From: Emydura subglobosa
Taxonomy: Eukaryota > Chordata > Testudines > Chelidae
Length of the DNA: 64,000 nucleotides
Assembly (NCBI GenBank): GCA_007922225.1
Contig: ML679956.1
Location: forward strand, 19,656,689-19,720,688
Reading direction: 5' to 3'
Part shown: positions 35,011 through 48,127 of the stretch, piece by piece
Numbering within the stretch: position 1 is the first letter of the stretch
Layout of the letters: each line of letters begins with the position of its first letter
The notes under the pieces: model-generated
Seen by the model: the letters and a program-made list of their open reading frames with translations, nothing else
What the model was told of the DNA's origin: nothing
The model's database searches: none
Translations under genes and position numbers: made by a program

Positions 35011-37059
35011 TACATGTGTAATCCAGCAAGTATCCTCCTGACAGTTTTCTTTCTTCTTTTCTTTGCTTGAACAGTGTACCATAGTAAGGCTTAGTATATG
35101 AATAACTGAATAATTTAAAAATTACAGGATATTAATAATTAATTAGACAAACTATTTTCTAAAAGATGAACTGCATAAAATTAATCAAGAAAAATTATTG
35201 CTGGCACTTATAAAAAAGTTAATTGATCTTCACAGTCTTTTGTGAATAAACAGTGGAAAAAAGGGACCTGATTAAAAAAAAATGGAAGTTGATGGAAAGA
35301 TTCACATTGGCGTTAATGGACTTTGGATCAGGCCTAAAGGGAGCAGACTGGAGGTTTATACAAAGTCAACTTTTGTTGTTGCTTCAAGCCAATTAGCTGA
35401 GCATTTTGACACTACAGTTTTCTACTTTATTACTATTTTTGTATTAGTGTTTTAATAGGAATACACTGCTTGGATGGGATCTCAAATCTATTGTAGTAAT
35501 ATAAATTATTTACAGTTATAGAAATGCAAGGTTAAATTAATATGCAGATTTTTTGTTTGGTTTTCTAAATTATAGGTATTCTTATAAATCACCTGCAAGC
35601 TTAACACTATTTTTAAATGATTATAAGCAGAATGACAAGTTAAGATTACTAGATTTACTGTAGCAATTATATGGACTATGAAGGAAGTAGAGGAAATTGT
35701 CCTTCAGGTTCTATGCACAGAAGGTATCATCTGTGGACAGATCTCCTGCACTATGCATTTGTAGACCTACTGGTTTTGCCCTGTTTCCTACTCCAGACTG
35801 AAACTGAAGTCACAGTATGGAGCTCCACTCCATAACATGCATTGGGAGTACATAGATTCCCTGCACTGGCTTTTTATGTACTACTTCTTTTCCCATGCAT
35901 TATGACATTGCATGACCATGGGGCAGAATAAGCAGGATTGGTCTGAGGTTTTTATATTGATTCTTCCTGTGTTTCATTTTATGTCCTGAAAACTTCTTGT
36001 AAATTTATTTGTATAAAGTATTTTTAAAAAGAGAATCCAGAACAGCATCTCCTTCATCTTCTCTGTCTTGTCTCTCTCCCCTCTCCTTTTCCTTTTTAGA
36101 CCTGCTTTACTGTCTGTGCCAGGCACTCTGTCCCATTGTGGTCTGTCTGCACTGTGGGCTTCCCACTGATGATAAATCATTAATAAGTTTCACTTTGCAG
36201 TTGGTGGCACAGTTATCTGCCAGTGCACAATTTCAGCCTTTAGGCTTTCGCTTCTGGATCTGTTGTCCTGGCTGCAATCCCTGACTGCAGAACTGCCAAT
36301 GAGCATGCTATTGTCTACTACTACAAGGCCTCTGTTCAAGCTTATTAGAGCTGCTCCCACAAGAGTGTGTTGACAGCATCATCACTTGTCTGACTCCATG
36401 AACTTAGCAGTGTCACTGGGATACATCATCTCTGGAAATGTGGAGCAAATGATGTCTCTTGCTCAAATGAGCTGTTTTTATTAATAGTCTTTGATTAAAT
36501 TTCCTTTTATTCATTAGACTTAAAGCAACCATAATGTCCAATAAACATCTAACAAAGCTGATAAATAGTAACATATAAACTAATACAAAATTATTAACAC
36601 ATACCCTGGTATAAGGTAGGATAAGCTCTGTTTTGGTAACGTCTCTCACTATCTCAAACTGGAAGCTTTGTGAAAACCGAATGCCATTCCTAAGACCACG
36701 TCCAGGTAACATGGAAAGCTATAAATTTAATATTATACTCAGGAGTTGCAGATCCTGATGGGTGAAAGTATGTATGTATGTGCTCTACATAGTACTGCAG
36801 AAGAACTGTGTCCTGCGGCATGTTTTCGGACTGCCAGCCATTGATTGTTCCAGATTAGCCAGCTGCTAGTATTATCCAGTTCATGAGGGAATTGCTCATC
36901 AGTTGCTTTAAGTCTAATGAATAAATGGTCATCAGTGACCAAGATAAGAATGTTCTGGATGATTCTCTCATAGCTAAACCCTTTCTCCTCCATCCTCCTT
37001 TGCTGTCACCAGGACAACTAACTGACACAGGCAACAGTGTCTTTAATGTATTTATCCTA
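35011..37059. other. Non-coding, mostly unique
   Basis: AT-rich sequence. A possible decayed short palindromic repeat at 35265-35340 (GGGACCTGATT .. TTGGATCAGGCCT) is the only repeat suspected. Frames below 100 codons have no domains. Confidence 0.45.
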
Positions 37060-37215
37060 ATGCCCCTGTGACGTAAAGAAGTACAATTCTCTCTATTTTA
37101 CAGAGGGAGACCTGAGGCACAGGGAGACCAAATAAATGGATTGTCCAGTGCTGGACCTGAAGTCTTTGGCAGAGCAGGGAATCGAAAGCAGGTCTGCCAA
37201 CCCCCACACCAGCAC
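37060..37215 (-). mobile_element. MIR SINE fragment
   Basis: The plus strand has TATTTTACAGAGGGAGACC, TGAGGCACAGGGAGACCAAA, a TGG-ATTGTCCAGTG stretch, then TGGCAGAGCAGGGAATCGAA and GCAGGTCTGCC. This is the reverse complement of the MIR core (TTCGAATCCC..GCTCTGCCA .. TGCCTCAGTTTCC .. TGTAAAATG). MIR is an ancient tRNA-derived SINE found across amniotes, so this copy is very old yet recognisable. Confidence 0.8.
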
Positions 37216-38719
37216 TCCAGTCTCTGGACATTGCTAACTGTAATTTCCCAGTTAGCAAGAAAAGGTTTCTATGAGACCAATTCAAACTTTTCTTATGTTT
37301 GTTTATATCAAAAGTTAAAGCCGCAGAGTATGTGCAGTTATTAACAAAAGCAAAGCAAAACAAAGCCCACAAGGATAAATATAAAAAAATCTTATTGCTG
37401 TGCAACAAGCCAATGGTTATGAGTTGCAATTTTATTGTATAACATATGTAAGTGTGATTACAGTTAGCATGATGTAAAACTAACCACTCTCATTGTTCTA
37501 TAGCTTATTTTTAGTTAGTACGTAGTAGAAAGACTTGGATGAATTTTGGGAAAATGTTCTGTGCATATTCAGTTGTGTATTTTTAATTGGTTAGCTTCTG
37601 TTATGTGAATAAATGGATTTACTGGCAGGAATGGTCACTGAAACCATGAATTTTATGCAAATACATTGGAGAACATTCACAAAAAGCAAATTTCTTTTTC
37701 TATTTTCATTTGCACCAGACACCTGTAGTTTGTAAAACAATGAATAAGGAGAAAATTATGTCCCCCCATTTCATATATCCATACACAGTTTTTAGATTAT
37801 TCTTGTTTAGAAGTACTACCTTAGAAATTTTGGAGCAACTGAGGATAGTGGATTCACATGTGGAATATATATCGTATTACCAATCCTCAACATTCAAAAA
37901 TCATGACTGGCTTAAAAATAATGGGTGAAATTGTGGCCCTATTGAACACAATGGCAAAAGTCCCATTGACTTCAATTGTGTCGGGATTTCATCCCAAAAG
38001 ATTTTAAAACCTAATTAATTTTGAGTTCTTTTCATTTTCTTCTGGGGTTTGAGCTTTTAAGATTCAGGTTTTCAGGCTTTTAGCTTAATTTTTCAAAAAA
38101 GTATAAGCTAAGATTTCATGTAAACACATGAATCCAGGAGCTGCGGCTTTTAAAAATAAAATATTGGAAGACTTGCAATACAATCATTTGAGTTGACAAC
38201 ACTATGTGCAAGTTATAGATGAAAATACTATACATGAATCCCGTATCTACTCCTCATTTGGACCCAAATTCCGTTAACCCTGGTGTGTCAGACTGGAAAT
38301 TCTACTTCATCTTCATTTAAATTTTTAAAAATGTTTTTAATGAAGTGAATAGGGAAGTAGGTATTAAAATCAGTATTGTCCTCCTGCGTTATTTATTTTT
38401 ATGTTAATATGTCAGTTAGTTGTAAATTATTCCCAATTTTCAGTTTTCCATGTGCCAAAATCTTTTTTATTGATATTTCATAACGATCAGAAAAATTGTC
38501 AGGTTCAAAGCTGGGGCTATGGTAACTGAGTGGGGAGCACTTGCGGCTTATTCTCCCTTTAGGGTCACTGTGCAAATAACATTTTTCAGTTTGCTGGCAG
38601 TTCAGAAAAAAAATAATTGGTTCAGACTGAACCAAAATTTTTCAGAACTTTCAGTGAATTGAAAAAGTTTAGAAAAATGTTGTGGAATAGATTAAACAGG
38701 AGAGACAAATCCCTACCAC
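37216..38719. other. Non-coding, with one CAATGG-type palindrome
   Basis: At 37935-38000, CACAATGGCAAAAGTCCCAT and TGACTTCAATTGTG suggest an old short palindromic repeat. Otherwise AT-rich unique DNA without a gene. Confidence 0.45.
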
Positions 38720-38830
38720 CAGGTTTATAGAGTACTTACCTGGGATGTGGGAGACCTGGTTTCAGGTTGCTTCTGAGTGGTGATTGGAGCCTGGATCTCC
38801 TATATCCTAGGGGAGTTGGCAGTGGGGGTT
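38720..38830 (+). repeat. tRNA-like module of the composite-element family
   Basis: TAGAGTACTTACCTGGGATG and TGGGAGACCTGGTTTCAG match the GGTTAGGGCACTCACCTGGG.. module found in the arms of 4049-5325. A and B box-like positions are visible, but this is a repeat remnant, not a functional tRNA gene. Confidence 0.5.
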
Positions 38831-39249
38831 GAGATTGGGGATGGGGGTACACCACTATCATCTACTCCTCTGCGAATCTAGCCAGAAAAATCAAAATGTT
38901 TAGTTCTGATAGTGTTGAATATAAAACAAAAACCAATTTTCTTTTGTTTTGATCTAAAACAATGAGCTCAAATTGATACATTTTGCAAGTTTGTGTTAGT
39001 CAACCCCAATCTGCATTTTTCACCAAAAAAGGTTTTTTTTAAAAAATTGCACTGAGCTTTACTTGCTACCTCCTTCCCCCTCTATTTTCTTCTTCTCTTC
39101 CTGCTCTTCCACTCCCACCGTCCATTGTGCTCTCTCTGCATAGGGGGACAATCATAGTGATTATTTAAGTGGTATAACATTTTGTGTCTCACCACATGAG
39201 GAAAACAGTTGGGCTTAGTAGTTTTCCCCATACCTTCAGACTGTTGGTT

Positions 39250-39646
39250 CCAAGGCAAAGTGATTTATCAAAGAGAAGGTTGAAGGAGTAACTTGAACAC
39301 TGTCTGTGATTTCCTACATGGGGAACAAAAATTTGATAGTGGTATCTTCACTCTAGCAGACAAAGATACAAAAAGATCTAATGGCTGGACGGTGAAGCTA
39401 CACAAATTCAGACTAGAAATAAGATTCAAATTTTTAACAGTGAGGGCAATTCATATTTGGAACAATTTACCAAGGGTTGTGGTGGATTCTCCATTGCTGG
39501 CAACCTTTAAATCAATTTTAGAAGTTTTAATAAAAGATTTGTTGTTGTTCAAACAGGATTTAATTGAGGAATGTCCTATGGCCTTCATTATCGAGGTCAG
39601 ACTAGTCAATCACAGAGGTCCCTTTTGGCATTATGATCTATGAATC
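39250..39646 (+). mobile_element. CR1 LINE 3' fragment
   Basis: The last part of CR1 ORF2 plus tail. The frame at 39293-39643 keeps FLHGEQKFDSGIFTLADKD, FRLEIRFKFLTVRAIHIWNN and LPRVVVDSPLLATFKSILEV, equivalent to the CR1 R.G..F....F..R...WN.LP..VV..P....FK block. It ends with TTTTGGCATTATGATCTATG, the CR1 tail. 5'-truncated; the frame happens to be open for 116 codons but is only a fragment. Confidence 0.9.
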
Positions 39647-42600
39647 ATTAATCTTGAAGTATGTTTCAGTTTGAAGTTCTTTGGCCCAGACACCAGGATG
39701 TGGCAGGGACAGCTGACAGGTTTGCTATGCAGGAATAAGAAGGAGGATAGTGTGCTGTGGGGACACAAGAAAAGTCACCATTGCATGACATTACCACTTC
39801 ATCTGGGCTTGACAGGTATGCATGCCTATCATGAGATCCAAAATTTTTAGAAACTGGAGGCACACTAGTAAATACTTAATTATGTGTGGAGGCAGCTGTC
39901 ATATAAATAAAGCCACATTTCTGCATTCCATAGTGCAGATCTGATAACATATGGCCCACAAGCTTTTCGGATTCTTTTCAGAAAACATTTATGCATCATT
40001 AATACTCAGCCCTTCTGGTACCGAGTAAAACAGTGTTTTGGAGCGTTCCCTGAGCCATTACCTTTGCTCACTGTCTCAGTATGTAGATTTTATTTGTCAA
40101 CCAAAGTGGCATGAAAAGCAATCCAAGACTATCAAGAAGACGCATTTGAACTGTGCTTTCACTCTATTATGCATTTTTTTCCTGTTACAAAATGTCATTT
40201 GCAACCAAAGGATTTTATTTCATAGTGATGTGTAGAAAAATTATGTGGGTCACTACCATTCATACTAGCAAGTACCTCAGTTAATCGTCTGTGCATCTAT
40301 CAACACATAGATCTTGATGTATCAATGTGATTTACTGACACCAGATAGGCATTAGAGTCCACATTTTCAAAACTCAGACACCTAAATTGTTTTGCTCGCA
40401 CACACATGCTTCACTACACAAAGAATAGGTAATTGTGTATTGTAGGTTCAAGCAGGCAAAATGTAAATATATATAGATATTAAATTACATATCTTGCATG
40501 AACACATACATAATTGTTTTAAAAGAAATCCTGTCTTTACTTGCAAAAACAGTTTTACCTTCAATTTTTTTTTTTTTAAATCAGGTTCAATTATTCCCTT
40601 TGATTTCATGACCATAGAAACTGCTAAAAAAATTTGTGTTTGTTCCTGGAAATTGTCTTTTATATAATTGTTTTTTAACTTTCTTCCTAATGTTGTTGGT
40701 TGCTTTTCCACTAAGGTCATCTTCATCCTGCAACTGTGACCAAATGTGCATTCTGTTCCTGGGAGTCTTGCAGCTCACTTGGACTGATGCTCCCAGGTTT
40801 CTGCAGGTGGCAGCAATAAACCTTTCCTTTTCTAATTTCTCTGTGCAGTTCTGCCTGTGTGCCAACTGGCCTTCATCATAAAGAGCATGGCTGGACTACA
40901 GTTTGCACATCTAGTGGAAGGAGGGAAATGCTGCATCACTGTGTGCTGTCTGGAGGACAAGTTAAAAACATCAAACAAATCTTTTCCTTTTGGTCAAATA
41001 TTTGATGGTTCAGTTCTCTTTTTGTAGCCACTATTTCATGTATCTTAGCCAAGACCCCCTGTACTCTGTAGCAAGCTAGAACTAACTTTTGTAGCAAGAT
41101 TCCTGGGTACCACAGCACTTTGTTGCAACAGACTGGAAAGTGGTGTGCAGCTTCATTTAAAATTTAAAAATGAAGGTTTTAAATGAATTAAACATGTGGA
41201 TGAATAATATAATCAGTTCACTAGTCCCTGTGATTTATGTTGATATTAAATTTTACTTTATGTTGTTCCCTCATTTTCAGTTTCTGATTTTTGTATGGAC
41301 AATATTTAACTGCATCATAGAAGCTGTCCACAGTGAAGCTGGAGGTTTGGCTGCTGGGAAGGAAACAGTTGGCAATGGGGGAGGCTTGGAAGCAGTTTAG
41401 GATTGTGGAATAAGCCCATTAGCTGGATGTTTCTGCAGGAAATCATCAGCAGTGAAAGTTAACGACATTGACATTTAAATTGTCATCTTTAGGTTTTGGC
41501 TGTAATAAGACATTGAGAAGATTGGGACAATTTATGCCTTGTTTCTGGCTGTCTGAAGTCTCCTGGAGATGGGAAATTGCACTGGTTTACACTTCATGGT
41601 TTTCTTTGCAATTGTGAGAGCTAGGGATTTCATTTCTTTTTTAAAAAGGACAGCTTTGGAGTGTGGCAGAATTCTATAGAATCAGGTCAGCAAGGATTGC
41701 ATTCTGCAGCAAATTCCAAGTGCAGGGAAATGCTACATACGTCTCCCAACACCAACTCCTATCGTACACATATGTGTGACTGCTGACTTGTAAACTTTGC
41801 CAGTGATTTTAAATGGTTCCTGCACATCTTGTTTTAAGGTGCACAACTTTGGCTCTGTTAGTCCCAGATGCACACAGACTATACAGTTTTACTGGGAGAT
41901 GCTGCAGCCTAGCACAGACTCAGTTTAACCCAACATCTAAAGTATATATAGGCATATAAAATATAGGAAGGCAGGCCCAATGGTTGTGTGGAAAATGTGT
42001 CGTGTTGTGTGGGAGAGCATTCAAGGATAACCTCACATCAGATCAATGCTGGACATAATGTACAGAATTATGCTGTTGCATCTTTGTCTTTGGGAAGAAA
42101 GGGACAAAGAGATCATCAGGTGTCCATGGGTGGCTGAATAAAAAACAGTATTGCAGCATCAAAGGAAACAATTGGCCACCTTCTCTGGAGAGTTAGATGC
42201 CATCATCCGCTTGCCCTGATGGAGGGAAACAGAAGTCAGAGGTACCAAGAGGTGGTTCACAAAGGCAGGAAACACTCTCCCCCTTCTTTGGACATAGAAA
42301 AGCTTTTGAAAAGGGATGTACCAGGGAGTACGAGTATCAGTGGTAAACACAGCTGCTCTCTCTGAAACAACTGGATTTACAAGTGGAGAACACACAAGTA
42401 GTAAAAGATGCCCTAAACAGGTTTTCACTTTCCATCTACAGCGCCTACCCCACTTGGAATAACTATGCTACCTGGGGTGCATAGGGATACCATGGAGGTT
42501 TAGCTCCCAAATGATTCTATCCTGGGATCTATGCATATGCAGCCCATCTCTCCATGGGGTCTCTAGATACACCCTTCCAATCATTGGAAAATTAGCAACT

Positions 42601-45600
42601 CTCCCCTGTTGAGGAATTTCCATGAAGGGGCTTTTTCTCCTCTCAGAGGTTTTCCACCAGAGGAAACAACTGGGCCCTTAATGTGAAAAATATTGGCATC
42701 CTGTAATAATAAATAAATGGAAATCCCACAACTGCTGTCATTCATTCAGGTTCTTACCAGGAGGTTTGAGCATCCACTTGCTTTTTCTCTTTTTTTTTTT
42801 TTTTTTTAAGTCCTGCTCACGGAGCAACTTAAAATTAGCGACCTTGGTCTGTGGAAAGATGATTAAAATAAGCAATAATACTTGTTCTAACTTCACTGGA
42901 GGTTTCATGAGTGAGAAGCTTTCCACAGCTCTGATTTGCAAAGCATTCGTAGTAGCATTGTGCCCCACAAGAACACCCCAGACCTTTCAGTTTATTCCAA
43001 GAGCTCAGACACCAGCACTGGCTTGTGAAATAGCTTTGAAGTTTGTTTATTTAACCTTTTCTTACTGGGATAGCCTCCAGAGACGGAAAATTCATTTTTC
43101 GTGTCCTTGGGGGACAGCAGTCATGCAGTGTTATTTGAACACACTTTAGTTCAATATAGTGCATACCACGTAATGGAATGTAGTGCAAACAATGTAATGC
43201 AGAACACTCAGTTAAAAAAGAGGACAGAACTACAACTGAATTGGAAGTGAGTGCACTTTTGCTATTTGGCATGGGGATGCTAGATTGTGCTTTAAAGCTT
43301 ACTCAGTGTGAGCAGTGAGGAGGTTCACTGACCTAGTAGGACCTCTTGCAGGCACAATTCCTGCTGGGTTCTGAGGGAGCCTAAGCCAGAGAGGAGCCCC
43401 GTGTGCCCTTTTACTGGGTACCTCATGTACTCTGTCCCGTGCAGGGCTACATCTACTGGCTCCTATGCAGGACAGTGTCATGGCCTCATCCTAACCCTGC
43501 TGTCTTTGGTATGCTGCGGATAGCACGAGGGAGCACTCTTTGCGCTGCAAGAAATATAATTCTGTCTGGCTGTTGTTTAGTGACATAAAATGGAAGAGCC
43601 TTTATACTCTCTACTTTCCCATGTGCTTCTGCACATGGCCAGTCAAAATTTGAGCTTAGTTATCTCACCAAAGCATTCCAGTTTGCTTCAGAACTCCATG
43701 TTCATTGCTTCCATCGTACTTTGCCTTAGGAGTAAGCCTAAGCTAGAATTTACAATGCAAGTGTGTACACCATTAGGGCTTATCAGCATGGTATAACAAC
43801 AAGATGATACATGTATAATTTAAATACATATTAATCACTTCATATAGACATAATTTTTAAACATATCCATCACCTCATCACTAGATGTGCAGACTTCCAT
43901 AAATATATAGGTATGTAGACAGTGTCATCCCCTTTCTATGTGTAATAAACTGGCTGTGCTCATTGGATCCTGTCTTTCCATCAATGGAAAACTTACAAAC
44001 AAGTAAGTTACTTGTTTAGTTGAAATAGTGGGAACTTGTGCTTTTGGTGCTGAAGGGTTTGACTTCTGCTCCTTTGACAGCTGTGAACGCTGTATGTCGG
44101 TAGCTACAGATTTGTGATGTATGTACATACTATGTTACATATTTTTTTTAAAAAAAAAAAGTAAAAGACCCGATGGATACAATTTAAATGGTGACTTAAT
44201 ACCACATCCTTCAGTTGCTAAATATTTCAAGTTTCCTCCTTTTATTTCTCCTTTAGAAGCACAATGAATTGACTAGCAATAGATCTGGGCTGTCTGGAGA
44301 AGCATCCAAATGCTGTACTGAGGTTTATTTACTGAAAAATTAACAATGATGTTATTGACTGAAGAATATTAGATTTTGCTTATATTTTAATGTATAAAAT
44401 TATGCTTTATGCATTCTTTGCCATTGTGTTTATATTCTTAATAAGACAAAAGGTCTACTAGAAGTCAGTTATGGAAATGGGAATGTTACAAACGAATACA
44501 TGTACGGTAACTGTATTATGGTGATTGGTTCATTACACTTAAAATAAAGTTGAACCCTTCCTGGTGAATCCTTCTTTCCTGTAATCCCAAATGGAAAAGG
44601 GTCTATTTTACAGTGAGTCTCTTAAAATGTCTCTGCGATATTTACAAATAAATCCCCCATACAAAGGTGAGAAAATAGACTAAATTGACCCCTCCATAGT
44701 GGGTTTGGAAACTATAGCCAACATAGCAAGATTTGCTTGGGAGGATGATTTTCCTGAACTGTTGGGAAGGGGGAGAGAGAACATGGGACATTCCCTAGTA
44801 TTGGAGGTGACTGGGAGTATTGGGAGTAGAGGGATGTACCCCAGGGCAGCCGAGTGTTTTGCCAGGCAGATCCACTCCATTGAGGAGAGAGCTGAATGGA
44901 ACAATTTGGTCCCTATCAGTAGAATAGGTGAGTAGGCAGGGAGTAGAACAGGATTGATGTACGTTCACTCTCAACCAGCTTTATCCAACACAATAGCCAA
45001 TGCATGGGGTGATGTAATTGGCTGAGAAATTATAATTGGCTCTTAGAAATTATAATGCGGTTAAACTTGACTCTAATTTTCTTTGGAAACTAATATAACA
45101 AACAAGGAGCCATAAGAGCATGTTTCCCTGGGAGCATTAACAAAATGAAAGTGAAAATCACTAAATTATAATTTTCAGACTGGTAATAGAATAAATGAAT
45201 TGCAGAAAGATAAAGATTTAAAGCAGACTCATCAACTTTAAATTCAAATAAATTAGACATATATAATATAGAACTGTATTGGGACCATTCTGGCTGAAAT
45301 GTATTTTAAATTTTTTATGGCTGAATCTAAGTCCTGAAGCAGTTTAAAGTAATTCCCATTGACTGTGATGACTCTTTAATTATGAGGGCAGAGCTAATCA
45401 ACTGAAAGCTGCCCTCTTGCTGAGTTCCGCCAAGAAACTATCTTGACACTAGCAGACGTTTTTTCTCTTTTTTCTTTCCTTTATTTTTTCAAGTCAATGA
45501 GAATCTTATGGACCATTTTCTTCCCTGTCTCAAGAGCAAACTCGAACATTGCTAAGAAAGAGCAAGTGATTTATCTGATGCCAAGATCACCAACCCAATT

Positions 45601-47499
45601 GGTATTTGTTGGAATGGAACCAAGCTCTATAGTAGAGCATCTTACAGAGTGAGATACTAGCCAGGTTAGGGTACAGTCTTTATTAAGTACAAATATATCA
45701 GGCTTGCTTTGTTAAATATGTTATAGGCCTTATGAGAGTTATTGTATGGAATAATTACCTTGATTAGAGAAGAAAAAAGTGCCTGGATCTAATTTAAACA
45801 CTCTAATTCATTGGTTGTAATCATTATTATTTCTTCCCTTTACAAAATACAGGTGTGTGGTTTGAATGTGAGAATAGCTATGTTTATCTTCACGCTTTGA
45901 TTAATATCTAATTCTTTTACATCATGGAAAGAGCTAATCAGATATTAAATTTGCTAATCAGTTTCTCAGTTTAATTAGTGACATACTAATCACTTAAGGA
46001 AATCAAACATTACATATATTTAAGATTGTGACTTTAAGCCACAACCTACTTTGGGGGTGGAGGATGCATATGAGGAGGGTCTGCTGCCTGATTGCAACTC
46101 ATGGAGACCTTGAGCCTGAGGCAGGTGAAATGTCTCCATGAGTACCGGGGAAAGTTCATACAGCAGGAGTGGCTGCCTCATACTCTTTTACAAGGTGAAT
46201 TTGAGCATGTGTTCCCATGCCTGCTTAACTCCACTGGCTGGCCAGAGTGAGGGTGGTGAGATTGTGTTCCTATCTCTCATCACGTTCCTCCCCTCCCTGA
46301 TTCCCCCTTGCGAAGCTCAGTTGGACTCCCCTTCAATAGGTGTTTCGCCTAGGCTGGCTGTCTAGAGCCATTTTTTCAGAAGTGTGAGGTACCCATAAAC
46401 CTCCCTTGAAATCAGTGGAAGTTATGGGTGATTGGCAGCTCTAAAAATGAGGCCTATCATAATTAATTTGCTTCAGTCTTACCTCATACTATTCATTAAT
46501 GTAATTTTTCAGTGTATGTTTGTTTGTGACAATGCATTAAATCGTTGCCCCATCAAATTCCATGACAAAATTCCTTTTGATGTCAACGGAGCCAGGGTTT
46601 TGCCCAATGTAGATAGTAGTTATTACTGCAGGGAGCAGTAGAACCTTCTCTCATGCTGTCCCATGCAAGAGCCTTTGTTGGATCTTTGTCTGTTAGCTCT
46701 CTTTGCCATAGTTTCTCTGTGGCCTATTATTCCTATTGTTCTTTCTAATGAAACAATGAAACCTTATTTCCTAAGCCTCCTAGTCACCTCTCGGTCAATC
46801 TTCTTTTCCTGAAATTTCATTTCTGAATAGCACATCACCACTGCTTTACTGTACTTCAGTAGTTTTATTTATATTTCTTCATTTTGTCAGACATCAAAGA
46901 CTGTTACTGTGCCAGGTCCTTATGAAGAATCACGAAGAGAGGCATTCATCCCTTATACACCTAGGAAAGATCTCATCCTTAACTGAAATGATGTTCTATC
47001 TATGAGGCAGCATTTTTCATCATCACTACTAGCTATGTATTATGGATCTACAAATAGTGAGGTTGTAGGTATTTATTCCAATTTGTATCCTTGTAAGTGC
47101 CTCACTTTGATAACATCCCTGCTGTCAGAGCCTGGTATTGCTGGGATCTTCATCTCCAGCATCCTGTGTTGACAATTTCTCTGTTGACCATTTATTTGGC
47201 CCTACGATGTCCTGTTTCTCTCTGTCTTCCATGGCCTAGCCCTCCAGTGAGGTCACCTTTTAGTTCTCTTCCTTTCCTAGATAACAAAGTTGAACTAAAG
47301 AATCCACACTAAAAACCCCTATTGGGCTACATTACATTTCCCTGCTCTTTATCCTTACTGCAGAGTTCCTATCTCACTCCTTTGACTGAGCACTGACTCT
47401 CAGGGCTATTTCTCTGGATGCCTTTCTTTCCTAGCAGGTTTCCCATTGCCTCCCTTCCTTGGGGATTCTGGCAGCTTCTTTGAGGGTCCTCCTTGCTTC
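39647..47499. other. Largest repeat-poor block, about 7.9 kb, no gene seen
   Basis: Mostly AT-rich unique sequence with homopolymer runs (40568-40577 T, 42789-42807 T, 44142-44160 T/A). Frames reach about 127 codons (42766-43149) but contain poly-Phe from T runs or no recognisable domain. A CATAAACCTCCCTTGAAATC / AGTGGAAGTTATGGGT stretch at 46390-46430 may be a degraded palindromic repeat. No splice-consistent exon was identified. Confidence 0.45.
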
Positions 47500-47502
47500 T
47501 TA

Positions 47503-47791
47503 GGGTATGTCTACATGGTAAAAAAAAAAAAACCCTAAGCAAACCTGCAATAGTGAGTCTCAGAACCCGGGTCTACAGACTTGGCTCATGATACACTGCT
47601 AAAAATAGCTGTGTAGATGTTTGGGCTTAAGCAGGAGCTTGGACTCCGAAACTCACTCTCCTCCTCAGGCTTAAGAGCCCAAACTTCAGCCTCTGCCTGA
47701 AGACCTACACAGCTATTTTTTGCACTGAGTTTGTAGACATGGGTTCTGAGACTCACTGTCGCAGGGTTTTTTTTGCCAGGTGGATATACCC
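47503..47791. mobile_element. Harbinger-type near-perfect palindromic MITE, 289 bp
   Basis: TTA flanks both sides (47500-47502 and 47792-47794). The left end GGGTATGTCTACATGG mirrors the right end CCAGGTGGATATACCC. The arms pair over about 140 bases each: AGTGAGTCTCAGAACCCGGG pairs with CATGGGTTCTGAGACTCACT, and AAAAATAGCTGTGTAGATG with CTACACAGCTATTTTTTGC. The element is non-coding and would fold into a long hairpin if transcribed. High arm identity suggests it is fairly young. Confidence 0.85.
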
Positions 47792-48127
47792 TTATAAAGC
47801 CCTGTCCCATGTCCTCTTACAGGAACATAATCTGCTCCCAATGGTTCTCTCTAGACTGCCTTCAACAGGCCTTTTCCAGAGAGAGGGCATTCCCCTGGCT
47901 CCTCTTATTGAGTTCTTATCCTCTAATTGAGTTATTTTCTCTATTTATTTAGTCCTTCCTGACCCTTTCACACTTGGGATCACTAGCTGTAAGTAAATCA
48001 TCAGATCAAGATCCGCTAGGGGTTAACTGCTATGTCACAGGCAATGCTGAGCCTGGCTCACCTTAAAGGGCCAGCCAGCCTCTGATAGTCCTCAAATGAG
48101 AGTGCTGTTGGCTTCGTATGTAAAAGA

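Noticed and set aside
42766..43149. 127-codon plus-strand frame
   Set aside because: It begins with a poly-Phe run from a T homopolymer and has no recognisable domain.
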